Source of the DNA: Candidatus Atribacteria bacterium
GTDB taxonomy: Bacteria > Atribacterota > Phoenicimicrobiia > Phoenicimicrobiales > Phoenicimicrobiaceae
Length of the DNA stretch: 25,089 bases
NCBI GenBank assembly: GCA_003513845.1
Contig: DOTB01000085.1
Location: 1 to 25,089, forward strand
Reading direction: 5' to 3'
Both the position numbers and the translations under genes were made by a program. Below are positions 14,517 through 24,799 of this stretch, piece after piece. The notes under the pieces were generated by a model, which was not told where the DNA came from, made no database searches, and worked only from the letters and a program-made list of their open reading frames with translations. Positions within the stretch are counted from its first letter, which is position 1. Every line of letters begins with the position of its first letter.

Positions 14517-15845
14517 TTACAAAAACTCTTTAATTCCTTCTTTGCTAATAGCAGCCAAAATTAGAGGTAATTTTTGCGGTTTTTTGTCACCTATAGTAAA
14601 TGAAGACATTAATTTTTTCCTGGCGTCTTCCAATTTTTCTTTATCATTATAATAGACTTCAGCTAAGTCCTCATTAATATTAACTTTATCACCTATTTTC
14701 TTTTTTAAAACAATACCAACAGAAAAATCTATTTTAGACTCTTTATTTTCTCTACCTGCTCCCAAAAGCATAGCACTCTCACCAATTAACCGAGAATCTG
14801 CTCTTTGCACATATCCACTTTTATCAGCTTTAATTTTAAAGCAAAATTTAGCCAATGGTAATAATTCTGGATTTTCAATTACCTGTAAATTCCCTCCCTG
14901 GGCTTGTACCATCTCTTTAAATTTATTAAATGCTCTGCCTTCTTCTAAAACTTTTATTAATTTGTTTTTTCCCTCCTCAAGGCTATTGACTACACCACCT
15001 AATTTTAACATATAGGAACCAAGAACAATACAAAGTTGGCGTAAATCTTCCGGCCCCTTATTTTTTAGTACTTCAATAGCTTCTCTAACTTCCAATGAAT
15101 TCCCTATTGCAAAGCCCAATGGTTCATCCATATTCGTAACTATTGCGACAGTCTCTTTCCCTATTTCCAATCCAATATCAACCATAATTTTCCCTAATTT
15201 CAAAGTATCTTCGTATCTACTCATAAAAGCGCCACTTCCAGTAGTCACATCTAACACGATTGCATCAGCACCTGCAGCAATTTTTTTACTCATAATACTG
15301 CTAACGATTAAAGGGATACTATCTACTGTTGCCGTTACATCTCTCAGAGCGTATAGTTTTTTATCTGCTGGGGCCAAATCAGCAGTTGGACTAATAATTG
15401 ATACTCCAACTTTCTTTACTATTTCTATAAATTTATTAAGACTTAGCTCTGTTTTAAAACCTTCAATTGATTCCAGCTTATCAATTGTCCCGCCAGTATG
15501 ACCCAAACCACGTCCTGACATCTTGGCAACAGGAACTCCTGCAGCAGCTACCATCGGTGCCAAAGCCAGGGTAGTAGTGTCTCCTACTCCACCAGTACTA
15601 TGTTTATCCACTTTAATTCCTGGTATAGAACTTAGATCGATAATTTTCCCGGAATTAACCATAGCTATAGTCAAATGCTTTATCTCACTATTACTCATTC
15701 CCTTAAAGTAAATAGCCATTAACATAGCAGACATTTGATAATCGGGAACTCTTTCTTCACAATATTCCTTTATCATAAAATTTATTTCCTCTTGATTTAA
15801 TTCTTGGCCATCTCTTTTTTTTATAATTAAATCATAAAATCTCAA
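14517..15845 (-). CDS. pdp: Pyrimidine-nucleoside phosphorylase
   Basis: Splits uridine, thymidine and deoxyuridine with phosphate to give the base and (deoxy)ribose 1-phosphate. The 442-residue protein has the phosphate-binding KHSTGGVGD (81-89) and the family signature SGRGLGHTGGTIDKLE (from 110), then DLAPADKKLYALRDVTATV and SIMSKKIAAGADAIVLDV. These stretches and the length match Bacillus/Geobacillus Pdp more closely than E. coli DeoA or the longer archaeal AMP phosphorylases, but thymidine preference cannot be excluded. The start is TTG 15845, with AAGGAG nine bases upstream. It is the last gene of the glyQ-led series and is separated from hppA by 267 bp with an inverted repeat. Confidence 0.93.
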   Translation of the reverse strand: MRFYDLIIKKRDGQELNQEEINFMIKEYCEERVPDYQMSAMLMAIYFKGMSNSEIKHLTIAMVNSGKIIDLSSIPGIKVDKHSTGGVGDTTTLALAPMVAAAGVPVAKMSGRGLGHTGGTIDKLESIEGFKTELSLNKFIEIVKKVGVSIISPTADLAPADKKLYALRDVTATVDSIPLIVSSIMSKKIAAGADAIVLDVTTGSGAFMSRYEDTLKLGKIMVDIGLEIGKETVAIVTNMDEPLGFAIGNSLEVREAIEVLKNKGPEDLRQLCIVLGSYMLKLGGVVNSLEEGKNKLIKVLEEGRAFNKFKEMVQAQGGNLQVIENPELLPLAKFCFKIKADKSGYVQRADSRLIGESAMLLGAGRENKESKIDFSVGIVLKKKIGDKVNINEDLAEVYYNDKEKLEDARKKLMSSFTIGDKKPQKLPLILAAISKEGIKEFL

Positions 15846-15923
15846 TAGAAAATTCTCCTTAAGTTAATTTAGGGAATTTACTAATTCTCTAATCTACCAA
15901 TCTACCAAATCTCCAACTAAATT

Positions 15924-16076
15924 AGCTACCCAGTTATCCAGTTGACCAGTTAATACTAATTATCAATTTCAAATACAAGTCCTTAGTTACAAAATAAAAT
16001 TCAGTTAATACAGTTAACCAAACTGATTTTGATTCTTTAACCGGATAACAGGTAAACTGGTTAACTGGCTAACTAT
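15924..16076. repeat. Imperfect long inverted repeat of AACTGG units
   Basis: The left arm (15924-15952, with CAGTTATCCAGTTGACCAGT) and the right arm (16053-16076, with AAACTGGTTAACTGGC) are imperfect reverse complements built from tandem AACTGG units. They are about 100 bases apart, and CAGTTAACC lies between. Short ATCTACCA tandem copies precede the left arm (15893-15908). The element fills much of the hppA-pdp gap. Confidence 0.6.
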
Positions 16077-16112
16077 CTTTACTAGGAGATACTATTAAAT
16101 CGATACGCGATA

Positions 16113-18077
16113 CTATTTTATAAATAGTGGGACAAACACCAGAGCAACTATGGACATTACCTTAATTAAAATATTCATTGAAGGTCCAGCAGTATCCTTG
16201 AGAGGATCACCTACTGTATCTCCTATAACTGCAGCTGCATGAGCATCAGTCCCTTTCCCACCATAATTTCCCCGTTCGATATATTTTTTGGCATTATCCC
16301 AGGCCCCACCGGAATTAGCCATCATAATAGCCAATAAAACTCCTACCAATACTGCTCCAATTAATAAACCTCCCAATGCTTCTGGACCTAAAATTATCCC
16401 TATTAATATAGGAGATACTATAGCTAATAGTCCGGGCAAAAGCATTTCCTTTAATGCACCTTTAGTACTAATATCCACACATTTAGCCGGATCAGGTTTA
16501 GCTGTTCCCTCTTTTAGACCCGGTATTTCCTTAAATTGTCGCCGAACTTCTTCTATCATCAAAGAAGCAGTTTTCCCTACAGCATTTATTGCCAAAGCAG
16601 AAAATAGATAAGGTAGGACTCCGCCGATAAACATTCCTGCTACCACCAGAGGATTAGTAATACTAATAGTTTCTAAACCTACAGTTTTACAGTAAGCGGA
16701 AAATAGGGCTAAGGCAGTTAATGCTGCTGAACCAATAGCAAAACCTTTTCCAATAGCTGCTGTAGTATTACCCACAGCATCTAAGGAATCAGTAATTTCT
16801 CGAACTTTTGGGTCCAGACCAGACATTTCAGCAATTCCACCAGAATTATCAGCAATTGGACCATAAGAATCAACTGAGACAGTCATTCCTACAATAGAAA
16901 GCATTCCTACTGCTGAAATTGCTATACCGTATAATCCTGCAAATTTAAATGCTATTAATACAGTAAACGAAATAATAATTAAAGGTATCGTAGTACTTAT
17001 CATTCCTACTGCTAATCCGGTAATAATGGTTGTCGCTGTGCCAGTAAGTGAAGATTTTGAAATAGACTTTACCGGGTAATAATGGTAAGAAGTATAATAT
17101 TCAGTAATCAATCCAATTAGAATGCCAGCAATTAATCCGGCAGTAGTAGCATAAAATATATTTAAAGTTCCAAATAAAGTGTTAGAAAGGAAGGCAGAAC
17201 AAATAATTACTAAAAAACCGCTAACTAATGTTCCTTTAGTCAGGGCGTTATGTAAACTTTTCTCGTTTTTTGTTTGAACAAAAAAAGTACCTATAATAGC
17301 AGAAATTGCGCCGCAGGTAGCTAATAAAAGAGGAAACATAATTCCTTTGACCCCATCGAACAATAATCCACCTAAAATCATACTGGAAATAACAGAGCCT
17401 ACATAGGATTCAAATAAGTCTGCACCCATTCCTGCAATATCTCCCACATTATCTCCGACATTATCAGCAATAACTGCTGGATTACGTGGATCATCTTCTG
17501 GTATACCAGCTTCGACTTTTCCCACCAGATCCGCACCAACATCTGCAGCTTTGGTAAATATTCCGCCACCAACTCTGGCAAAGAGAGCAATTGAACTTGC
17601 CCCCAGAGCAAATCCATTTATCACCTCAGGATCTCTGATTAAATAATATAAACTACCTAACCCTAATAATCCAAATCCTGCAACTGACATTCCCATCACT
17701 GCCCCACCAGAGAAAGCTATTCTTAAAGCTTTTCTAACTCCTCCTTTAACAGCAGCAAAAGTAGTCCTGGTATTTGCTTTTGTAGCCATCTTCATTCCGG
17801 TAAAACCAGCTAAACCTGAACAGATAGCACCTACTATAAAGGTTATCCCGGTAATATATCCTCTTACAATAGTTAAAATCGAACTCACTACGATAACGAA
17901 AAAGATTAAAGTTATATATTCTCTTTTTAAAAAAGTCATAGCCCCTTGTTCAATCATTTTAGAAATTTCTTGCATTATTTTATTACCTGGTTTTTCTCGA
18001 CTTACTTTTATGAACAGAAATATTGCAAAGGCTAAGGAAATAAGCCCGCTAAGAGGGATTAAAATCTCAATTTGCAT
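16113..18077 (-). CDS. hppA: Membrane ion-translocating pyrophosphatase (K+-dependent, probably Na+-pumping)
   Basis: Hydrolyses pyrophosphate to pump ions across the membrane; about 16 transmembrane segments are expected and long hydrophobic stretches are visible. The signature [11 protein letters not shown] lies at 179-189, followed by [29 protein letters not shown] places Ala440 and Gly443 at the two sites that mark K+-dependent enzymes (Lys and Thr in K+-independent ones). Glu223 in GADLFESY is at the gate position of Na+-pumping enzymes such as that of T. maritima, unlike plant DLFGSYAES. Na+ transport is thus inferred, not shown. I chose ATG 18077 because AAAGGA is eight bases upstream; ATG 18086 would add three residues. 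Confidence 0.95.
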   Translation of the reverse strand: MQIEILIPLSGLISLAFAIFLFIKVSREKPGNKIMQEISKMIEQGAMTFLKREYITLIFFVIVVSSILTIVRGYITGITFIVGAICSGLAGFTGMKMATKANTRTTFAAVKGGVRKALRIAFSGGAVMGMSVAGFGLLGLGSLYYLIRDPEVINGFALGASSIALFARVGGGIFTKAADVGADLVGKVEAGIPEDDPRNPAVIADNVGDNVGDIAGMGADLFESYVGSVISSMILGGLLFDGVKGIMFPLLLATCGAISAIIGTFFVQTKNEKSLHNALTKGTLVSGFLVIICSAFLSNTLFGTLNIFYATTAGLIAGILIGLITEYYTSYHYYPVKSISKSSLTGTATTIITGLAVGMISTTIPLIIISFTVLIAFKFAGLYGIAISAVGMLSIVGMTVSVDSYGPIADNSGGIAEMSGLDPKVREITDSLDAVGNTTAAIGKGFAIGSAALTALALFSAYCKTVGLETISITNPLVVAGMFIGGVLPYLFSALAINAVGKTASLMIEEVRRQFKEIPGLKEGTAKPDPAKCVDISTKGALKEMLLPGLLAIVSPILIGIILGPEALGGLLIGAVLVGVLLAIMMANSGGAWDNAKKYIERGNYGGKGTDAHAAAVIGDTVGDPLKDTAGPSMNILIKVMSIVALVFVPLFIK

Positions 18078-18124
18078 GTTTTTCATCCTTTCATTCTATA
18101 TTTTTTATTAAATTATTATATTTT

Positions 18125-18190
18125 GTAGGGGCAAGATGCATCCGTACCCCCTACATTACCATTTTAACCACTTTTTGGATTTCAATCATA
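18125..18190. repeat. Family-2 palindrome with conserved tail, ppdK-hppA gap
   Basis: GTAGGGG (18125-18131) and CCCCCTAC (18147-18154) flank AAGATGCATCC. The tail CATTACCATTTTAACC then TTTTTGGATT matches the tail of the copy at 3945-4010. If ppdK and hppA share a transcript, this hairpin lies inside it. Confidence 0.7.
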
Positions 18191-18239
18191 TTATTAATTT
18201 TAAATTATAATTTTATATTTTGCATTTTCTCTTTTAGTA

Positions 18240-20897
18240 TTATTTTGTTGTCTTTTCAAATTTTTCTTTTATCACTGCTTGAGCTGCTGCCAATCGAGCA
18301 ATAGGTACTCTAAAAGGGGAACAACTAACATAATTTAAGCCTACAGAATGACAAAATTCTACGGATCGAGGTTCTCCGCCATGTTCTCCACAAATCCCTA
18401 CTTCCAAATCTGCCCGAGTTTTTCTACCTAAATTTGTTCCTAATTCCACTAATTTACCTACCCCCTCCCGGTCTAAAACCTCAAAGGGATTTTCCTCTAA
18501 AATTTTATCTTCTACATACTTTAATAAAAATTTTCCTTCTGCATCATCTCGGCTTATTCCAAAAGTTGTCTGGGTTAAATCATTGGTACCAAAAGAAAAG
18601 AATTCTGCTTCTTTAGCTATTTTATCAGCAGTTAAAGCAGCTCGTGGTAGTTCAATCATAGTTCCTACTTTATAATCTAATTTTACTTCCGCAGATTTTA
18701 TCTTCTGATTAGCAATCTTTCTTGCTTTTTCACATATCGGTTTAAGTTCATTTACATGGCTTGTTAAAGGAATCATTATCTCTGGCTTAACATTTACTCC
18801 CTTTTTGGCTAATTCTACTGCTGCTTCTATTATTGCCTCCACCTGCATCTCATATATTTCAGGATACAATAATCCTAATCTACATCCTCGAAGTCCTAAC
18901 ATAGGATTCATTTCATGTAATGATTTTACCTTTGCCAGCAACTCTTCCTTTTTATTAAGTTCATCTGAATCTGCATTTTTTAGTCTTAGGGTATTTACCT
19001 CTACTAAAATATCTTCCAAATTGGGAAGAAATTCATGGAGAGGTGGGTCGAGTAACCTAATAATTACTGGTAGGCCCTCCATCGCTTTTAAAATACCTAA
19101 AAAATCACCTTTTTGCATAGGTAATAATTTCTTTAAGGCTTCCTGTCTACTCTTTTTATTATCAGCCATAATCATTTCTTGCATAATAGGTAATCGATCT
19201 TGTTCCATAAACATATGCTCTGTCCTGGTAAGTCCAATTCCCTCTGCTCCTAATTCTCTCGCTTTCTGGGCATCTCCTGGTGTATCTGCATTAGCATACA
19301 CACCTAAGCGCTTAATTTCATTAGCCCAGGATAATAATGTTTTAAATTCTTCACTCATTACCGGGTCAATAGTGGGAACTTTACCAAGGAATACTTCTCC
19401 TGTTCCTCCATCTATAGTAATAAAGTCATCTTTCTTTATTACTGTATTCCCAACTATTACCCTCTCATTTTCTGAATTAATATTCAAGGCACTACACCCA
19501 GCGACACAGGGTTTGCCCATACCTCTTGCTACTACTGCAGCATGACTGGTCATACCGCCTCTGCTGGTTAAAACACCCTGGGCTTCTACCATTCCATGGA
19601 TATCATCAGGAGTTGTTTCCGTTCTTACCAATATTACTTTTTCTCCTTGTTTTCCCAATTCTTCTGCTTCATCTGCAGTAAAAATAACTTTTCCATAAGC
19701 TGCACCAGGGGAAGCAGGTAATCCCTGGGCGATAGCATTATTCTTTACTTCAGGATCTATTCTTTTATGTAATAATTGATTTAATTGATTAGGTTCTACT
19801 CTCAAAATTGCTTCTTCTTTAGTTATTATCCCTTCTTTAACCATATCTACAGCAATTTTAACTGCTGCTTGAGCAGTCCTTTTACCAGTTCGAGTTTGCA
19901 ATATATAAAGATTCCCTTTCTCTATGGTGAATTCGTAATCTTGAACATCTTTATAATTTTTTTCTAAAATATCTACCACCTTAGTGAGTTCTTTATATAC
20001 TTTGGGTAAATCATTTTTGAGATTTGAAAGTGGTAAAGGTGTACGAATACCTGCTACCACATCTTCACCTTGGGCATTTAAGAGGTATTCTCCATAATAC
20101 TCTTTTTCTCCGGTAGACGGATTTCTAGTAAATCCAACCCCTGTTCCTGAATCATTTCCCATATTACCAAATACCATTTCTTGAACATTTACTGCTGTTC
20201 CTAAATCATCTGGTATTTTATTGATCTTTCTATAAGTTATGGCTCTTTTATTGTTCCAGGATTTAAATACAGCATCGATAGCCATCTCTAGCTGAACTTT
20301 AGGATCCTGGGGAAAATCTTTACCAGTTTCTTTTTTGATTAATTTTTTATATTTTTCAACCAAACTCTTTAATCCATCAACATCGATTTCGGTATCTAAT
20401 TTTACTCCAAGTTCTTTTTTGGTCTCCTCTAATAATTTTTCAAACTTATCATGGTCAATTCCTAACACCACATTTCCAAACATCTGTATAAATCTTCTGT
20501 AACTATCATAGGCAAATCGTTCATTTTCAGTCTTATTGATAATCCCCTGGATAGTAATATCATTCAAACCTAAATTTAAAACAGTATCCATCATTCCAGG
20601 CATAGAAATAGCTGCCCCTGAACGAACAGATACTAATAATGGATTTTTGGGATCTCCTAATTTTTTCCCAGATATTCTTTCTAAATGGCTTAATTTATCG
20701 GCTATCTGTTTTTTTAATCCCTCTGGGTATTGACAATTGTTTTTATAATATTCAACACAAACTTCGGTACTTATAGTAAATCCTTGAGGAACCGGAAGAC
20801 CTATTCTGGTCATTTCGGCTAAACCAGCACCTTTTCCGCCTAAAATAGATTTCATTTGGGCGTTTCCTTCATCAAAAAAATAAACGTATTTTTTCAT
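18240..20897 (-). CDS. ppdK: Pyruvate, phosphate dikinase
   Basis: Interconverts pyruvate + ATP + phosphate with PEP + AMP + PPi; in fermenters it can run towards pyruvate and ATP. The 885-residue protein has the N-terminal nucleotide-binding domain (GGKGAGLAEM from 20, VRSGAAISMPGMMDTVLNLG from 91). The phosphohistidine site GGMTSHAAVVARG has His452 and the regulatory Thr450. The C-terminal PEP/pyruvate barrel has FGTNDLTQTTFG and CGEHGGEP (Cys836). All catalytic residues are present, and the length is that of bacterial PPDK, not PEP synthase. It starts two bases after its regulator gene, with AAGGGGAAG as ribosome-binding site, so the two are co-expressed. Confidence 0.97.
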   Translation of the reverse strand: MKKYVYFFDEGNAQMKSILGGKGAGLAEMTRIGLPVPQGFTISTEVCVEYYKNNCQYPEGLKKQIADKLSHLERISGKKLGDPKNPLLVSVRSGAAISMPGMMDTVLNLGLNDITIQGIINKTENERFAYDSYRRFIQMFGNVVLGIDHDKFEKLLEETKKELGVKLDTEIDVDGLKSLVEKYKKLIKKETGKDFPQDPKVQLEMAIDAVFKSWNNKRAITYRKINKIPDDLGTAVNVQEMVFGNMGNDSGTGVGFTRNPSTGEKEYYGEYLLNAQGEDVVAGIRTPLPLSNLKNDLPKVYKELTKVVDILEKNYKDVQDYEFTIEKGNLYILQTRTGKRTAQAAVKIAVDMVKEGIITKEEAILRVEPNQLNQLLHKRIDPEVKNNAIAQGLPASPGAAYGKVIFTADEAEELGKQGEKVILVRTETTPDDIHGMVEAQGVLTSRGGMTSHAAVVARGMGKPCVAGCSALNINSENERVIVGNTVIKKDDFITIDGGTGEVFLGKVPTIDPVMSEEFKTLLSWANEIKRLGVYANADTPGDAQKARELGAEGIGLTRTEHMFMEQDRLPIMQEMIMADNKKSRQEALKKLLPMQKGDFLGILKAMEGLPVIIRLLDPPLHEFLPNLEDILVEVNTLRLKNADSDELNKKEELLAKVKSLHEMNPMLGLRGCRLGLLYPEIYEMQVEAIIEAAVELAKKGVNVKPEIMIPLTSHVNELKPICEKARKIANQKIKSAEVKLDYKVGTMIELPRAALTADKIAKEAEFFSFGTNDLTQTTFGISRDDAEGKFLLKYVEDKILEENPFEVLDREGVGKLVELGTNLGRKTRADLEVGICGEHGGEPRSVEFCHSVGLNYVSCSPFRVPIARLAAAQAVIKEKFEKTTK

Positions 20898-20899
20898 TT

Positions 20900-21721
20900 T
20901 TATTCTTCCCCTTTCATTATTTTAAGTATTTGAGTAGCGATATCTTCTATAGCTTTGTTGGTTATATTAATTACTGGACATCCAATCTTTTTATAGATAT
21001 TTTCTGCATAATTTATTTCTTTAAGCACCCTCCCTTTATCTGTATATATACTTTCATCTGATAAACCCAATGTCTTTAACCGTTTTCTTCTAATTTCAAT
21101 TAAATTATCGGGTTCTATAGTTAAACCAATTACTTTCTTTTTGGGTAATTTATATATACTTGAAGGTAGTTCAACTTCAAAATCCAAAATAATATTAGCA
21201 ACTTTTATCCCTTTATGGGCTAAATACATACTAAGTGGTGTTTTTGAAGTCCTGGAAACCCCTAATATTACTAAATCAGCCTGGGATAAGTCTAATTCTC
21301 CTTGACAAGCATCGTATTTTACGGTAAATTCCATTGCCTCCATCCTTTTAAAATACTGCTTATCCATTTTTCTAATAATCCCAGGTTTTAATTTAGGTGC
21401 AATTCCACTTATTCTTTCAATATTATCTATAAGTGGTCCAAGTATATCAAAAGAAAATATTGATTTCCTTTGAGACTCTTCTTTTAAAAACGACCTTAAT
21501 TCTGGTTTGACTATAGTATATACTATAAAACTTTTCTCTTTGTTAATTTTATCTATTATTCCTTTTATGTCTTTGGTAGATTCAATATGAGCAAATAACT
21601 TTAACTTAATATTGTCAGAGTCAAATTGACTAACCGCTGCATGTACTATGTTTTGAGCAGTTTCCCCTGTTGAATCAGAAATTATATAAATAGTAGGTTT
21701 AGACTCAACCTTTTCTATCAT
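20900..21721 (-). CDS. PPDK regulatory protein (bifunctional kinase/pyrophosphorylase)
   Basis: A DUF299 family protein that inactivates PPDK by ADP-dependent phosphorylation of the Thr near the catalytic His, and reactivates it with phosphate, releasing PPi. The 273-residue protein begins MIEKVESKPTIYIISDSTGET and has the P-loop-like GVSRTSKT at 154-161. The same family includes PEP synthase regulators; ppdK directly downstream with the target Thr450 present favours the PPDK type. I chose ATG 21721, which has AGAGGTG six bases upstream, just after the glyS stop; a TTG at 21745 overlapping glyS lacks such a site. Confidence 0.93.
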   Translation of the reverse strand: MIEKVESKPTIYIISDSTGETAQNIVHAAVSQFDSDNIKLKLFAHIESTKDIKGIIDKINKEKSFIVYTIVKPELRSFLKEESQRKSIFSFDILGPLIDNIERISGIAPKLKPGIIRKMDKQYFKRMEAMEFTVKYDACQGELDLSQADLVILGVSRTSKTPLSMYLAHKGIKVANIILDFEVELPSSIYKLPKKKVIGLTIEPDNLIEIRRKRLKTLGLSDESIYTDKGRVLKEINYAENIYKKIGCPVINITNKAIEDIATQILKIMKGEE

Positions 21722-21734
21722 TTTATACACCTCT

Positions 21735-23819
21735 TTATAAAACAATTTTTGATAAATCAGCTATTTGATTAAATAATATATTTATTTTCTTAATAAGGGC
21801 AATCCTATTTTTTCTAATTTCTAAGTCTTCATCCATTACTAATACCTGGTCAAAGAATTCGTCAACTGGTTTACATAAATTCTCTAATAATTTAAATGCT
21901 TTTTTATATTTCCCATTGGAAATATAATTATTTACTCGAGGATACATATCATTATAAATATGGTATAAATTTAATTCTGCATTTTCTTTTAATAAGGATT
22001 CTTTGATATTTATTTCTGTACTATTTTTTGATAAATTTAACACTCTATTGGATGAATTAAGAATTTTCTGGAAATTGGATTGGTCATAAAGCTCTTCTAT
22101 AACTTTTATTCTATTTTTAATATCAACTAAATCTCCCTTACTATCTATGGCTAAAACTGCATCGATTATATCATAGTGAATTCCTTCTTCCAGGAATATA
22201 TTTTTTACTCTTTGTTTTAAAAAACTTAATATCTGTGATACTATTTCATTTTCATTTATTTTAAATTCTAATGGAAAACTTTGTTTGTATAAAGACAAAG
22301 ATTTCTGAATAATATCTTTTAGCGAAATTTTCAGATTATTCTTTAAAATTATGGCGATTTTTCCTAAAGATTGTCTTCTTAATCCATAAGGGTCCTGTGA
22401 CCCGGTTGGAATTAAGCCTATTAAAAAACAACCAGTTATATTATCCACTTTATCAGCAATCCCCAAGATCATACCACTTTTAGTTTTTGGTAATACATCA
22501 CCTGAAAAACGAGGGAGATAATGTTCAAATATTGCTTCTGCTACTTCTTTTCTTTCGTTAGATAAAATCGCATATTCTCTACCCATTACCCCTTGTAATT
22601 CCGGGAATTCTTTTACCATTTCAGTAACCAAATCAGCTTTGCATAAATGGGCAGATCTTAAAGCATCTTCTTTCACTTTCTGCTCAACCTGTAAACAATC
22701 TGCAATGTAGTCACATAATAATTCTAATCTCTTTGTTTTATCATAAAGGCTCCCCAGATTTTCCCGGAAAATAATTTTATTCAATTTTATTACTTTTTCT
22801 TCTAAAGGAATTTTCTGGTCTTCCTGGTAGAAAAATTTTGCATCTTCTAATCTTGCTTTGAGGACATTTTCATTACCTTTTTTGATTGTAGATGAATATT
22901 TTTTAGAATTGTTAATTATAACAATGAATAAAGGTAATAAGGTATTTTTATTTTTATATACAGGAAAATATTTTTGATGTTTTTCCATAACCGTGGTTAG
23001 GACTTCTAATGGTAATTTTAAATATTCTCGATTAAATGTCCCCAAAATTGCATTTGGATATTCCACTAAATGAACTATTTCATTTAATTGCTTTTCATCG
23101 ATTATTTCTTTCCCATTAATTTCTTTAATTATTTGTTTAATCTGCCTTCTTATCTTTTTTTCTCTTAATTCTTGATCAACTATTACATAATTCTTCTTTA
23201 ACTTTTCCAAGTATTCATTTGGTGAGGAAATTTTAATTTTATGTGGTGCTAATAGTCTGTGACCATAGGTTTCATTCCCAGAATTTAATCCATTCAGACT
23301 AAATTCAATTACTTTCTTATCATATAAAGCAAGTATCCATCTTATAGGCCGAATAAATCTTAGTTTTTTATCTTCCCAACGCATAGATTTGGGAAAACTT
23401 ATATTTCTTATTATTTCAGGAAATATTTTGGTTAATAATTCAAGGGAGGATTTTCCTTTTTCTGATTTCAAAGCAAAAACATATCTTCCTTTATCAGTGT
23501 TTTCCGTTATTAAATCTTCTACATTTACGCCTTGTGACTGGGCAAATTTTATTGCAGGTGTCTGAGGCTTTGAGTCACTGGCATAAGCAATAGAATAAGC
23601 TGGTCCTTTAATTTTTTGAAAAATATCTTCCTGTTTATCTGAAATATGGGAAATATATAGTACTAATCTGCGTGGTGAGCCATAAACTTTGATTTCTTTA
23701 TATTGTATTCTTGATTCTTCCAGGCTTGCTTTTATTAAATGTCTTATGTCTCCCAGAGCATTTTCCATATATATTGCCGGAATCTCTTCTGTTCCAATTT
23801 CTAAGATAACATCACTCAT
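21735..23819 (-). CDS. glyS: Glycyl-tRNA synthetase beta subunit
   Basis: The tRNA-binding subunit of the alpha2-beta2 bacterial GlyRS. The 694-residue length equals the usual size (E. coli 689). It starts MSDVILEIGTEEIPA, the typical N-terminus, and contains FPKSMRWED, RFIRPIRWILAL, EYPNAILGTFN, PLEVLTTVMEKHQKYFP and DPYGLRRQSLG. The C-terminal part carries the helical anticodon-binding region (VMDEDLEIRKNRIALI). It starts eight bases after the glyQ stop; AGAAGGA at the end of glyQ serves as ribosome-binding site. Confidence 0.97.
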   Translation of the reverse strand: MSDVILEIGTEEIPAIYMENALGDIRHLIKASLEESRIQYKEIKVYGSPRRLVLYISHISDKQEDIFQKIKGPAYSIAYASDSKPQTPAIKFAQSQGVNVEDLITENTDKGRYVFALKSEKGKSSLELLTKIFPEIIRNISFPKSMRWEDKKLRFIRPIRWILALYDKKVIEFSLNGLNSGNETYGHRLLAPHKIKISSPNEYLEKLKKNYVIVDQELREKKIRRQIKQIIKEINGKEIIDEKQLNEIVHLVEYPNAILGTFNREYLKLPLEVLTTVMEKHQKYFPVYKNKNTLLPLFIVIINNSKKYSSTIKKGNENVLKARLEDAKFFYQEDQKIPLEEKVIKLNKIIFRENLGSLYDKTKRLELLCDYIADCLQVEQKVKEDALRSAHLCKADLVTEMVKEFPELQGVMGREYAILSNERKEVAEAIFEHYLPRFSGDVLPKTKSGMILGIADKVDNITGCFLIGLIPTGSQDPYGLRRQSLGKIAIILKNNLKISLKDIIQKSLSLYKQSFPLEFKINENEIVSQILSFLKQRVKNIFLEEGIHYDIIDAVLAIDSKGDLVDIKNRIKVIEELYDQSNFQKILNSSNRVLNLSKNSTEINIKESLLKENAELNLYHIYNDMYPRVNNYISNGKYKKAFKLLENLCKPVDEFFDQVLVMDEDLEIRKNRIALIKKINILFNQIADLSKIVL

Positions 23820-23827
23820 TAATAACT

Positions 23828-24730
23828 CTATCCTTCTTTTATATTTTCTTTTTTAATCAAGGGGAAACCCATTTTTTCTCTCTGTCTAATATATTTTTCT
23901 GCACACAAACGGGAAATATTTCTCACTCGAGATATATAACCTGTTCTTTCTGTAACGCTTATTGCCCCTCGTGCATCCAACAAATTAAAAGTATGAGAAC
24001 ATTTTAATATATAATCATATGCTGGTAGAGGTAGTTCCTTTTCTATTAGTCTTTTTGCTTCTTTTTCGAAAACATTGAATATACCGAATAACATTGATAT
24101 GTCTGCTTCTTCAAAATTATACTTAGAATGCTCAACTTCTACTTGGTGCTGTATATCTCCATAGGTAATACCCCCACCCCATTTTAGATTAAAAATATTA
24201 TCTTCCCCTTGAATAACCATAGCTAATCTCTCCAAACCATAGGTTATTTCTACTGGAATTATACTTAGATCAAGGCCTCCTGCTTGTTGAAAATAGGTAA
24301 ATTGAGTTATCTCTAATCCATCAAGCCAGACCTCCCAACCTAATCCCCACGCACCCAGGGTTGGGGCTTCCCAATCACCCTCAATAAATCTTATGTCATG
24401 TTTTTTTTTGGGAATCCCTAATCTTTCTAAACTTTCTAAATAGATTTCTTGTATGTTTTCGGGGGAAGGTTTTAATATAACTTGAAATTGATAATGTTGC
24501 TGGACTCGATTAGGATTTTCTCCATATCGTCCATCTGCAGGTCTTCGAGAAGGTTCAACATAAGCAACTTTCCAGGGTTCAGGGCCTAATACCCTTAAAA
24601 AAGTAGCTGGATTCATTGTACCTGCCCCAACTTCTATATCGTAAGGTTGTTGAATAATACAATCTTTTTCTCCCCAATATTTTTGTAGATTAAAAATAAT
24701 ATTTTGAAAATCCATATCAAAATTCCTCAT
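23828..24730 (-). CDS. glyQ: Glycyl-tRNA synthetase alpha subunit
   Basis: The catalytic subunit of alpha2-beta2 GlyRS, which activates glycine and charges tRNA-Gly together with GlyS. The 300-residue protein has [20 protein letters not shown], the class II stretch [39 protein letters not shown] and [20 protein letters not shown], all highly conserved. The ATG at 24730 follows AGAGAGGGA with an eight-base spacer; a second ATG (residue 6) also has an AGGA upstream and is possible. It is the first gene of the series glyQ-glyS-PDRP-ppdK-hppA-pdp. The leader hairpin and promoter just upstream suggest control of initiation. Confidence 0.97.
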   Translation of the reverse strand: MRNFDMDFQNIIFNLQKYWGEKDCIIQQPYDIEVGAGTMNPATFLRVLGPEPWKVAYVEPSRRPADGRYGENPNRVQQHYQFQVILKPSPENIQEIYLESLERLGIPKKKHDIRFIEGDWEAPTLGAWGLGWEVWLDGLEITQFTYFQQAGGLDLSIIPVEITYGLERLAMVIQGEDNIFNLKWGGGITYGDIQHQVEVEHSKYNFEEADISMLFGIFNVFEKEAKRLIEKELPLPAYDYILKCSHTFNLLDARGAISVTERTGYISRVRNISRLCAEKYIRQREKMGFPLIKKENIKEG

Positions 24731-24738
24731 AATAAAAT

Positions 24739-24783
24739 TCCCTCTCTTCTAAAATACTTTCACACTCTAGTTTTAGAGAGGGA
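24739..24783 (-). promoter_or_regulatory. glyQ leader stem covering the ribosome-binding site
   Basis: In the mRNA TCCCTCTCTAAAA (24783 to 24771) pairs with TTTTAGAAGAGAGGGA (24754 to 24739), giving a 9-bp and a 4-bp helix with a 3-base bulge and a 16-base loop. The 3' arm contains the glyQ Shine-Dalgarno sequence, eight bases before the ATG, so the folded form should block initiation. What opens it is unknown. Confidence 0.6.
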
Positions 24784-24799
24784 GTATCTTTTCTTTGTT

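Noticed and set aside
15890..15912. CRISPR-like or tandem array at the ATCTACCA repeats
   Set aside because: There are only two short adjacent copies, with no spacers and no cas genes in the window.
17399..17617. 72-codon open frame on the minus strand inside hppA
   Set aside because: It is in another frame of the conserved pyrophosphatase signature region and is a by-product of that sequence.
18805..19545. 246-codon open frame on the plus strand
   Set aside because: It lies wholly opposite ppdK, whose product is conserved throughout; the translated frame shows no recognisable domain.
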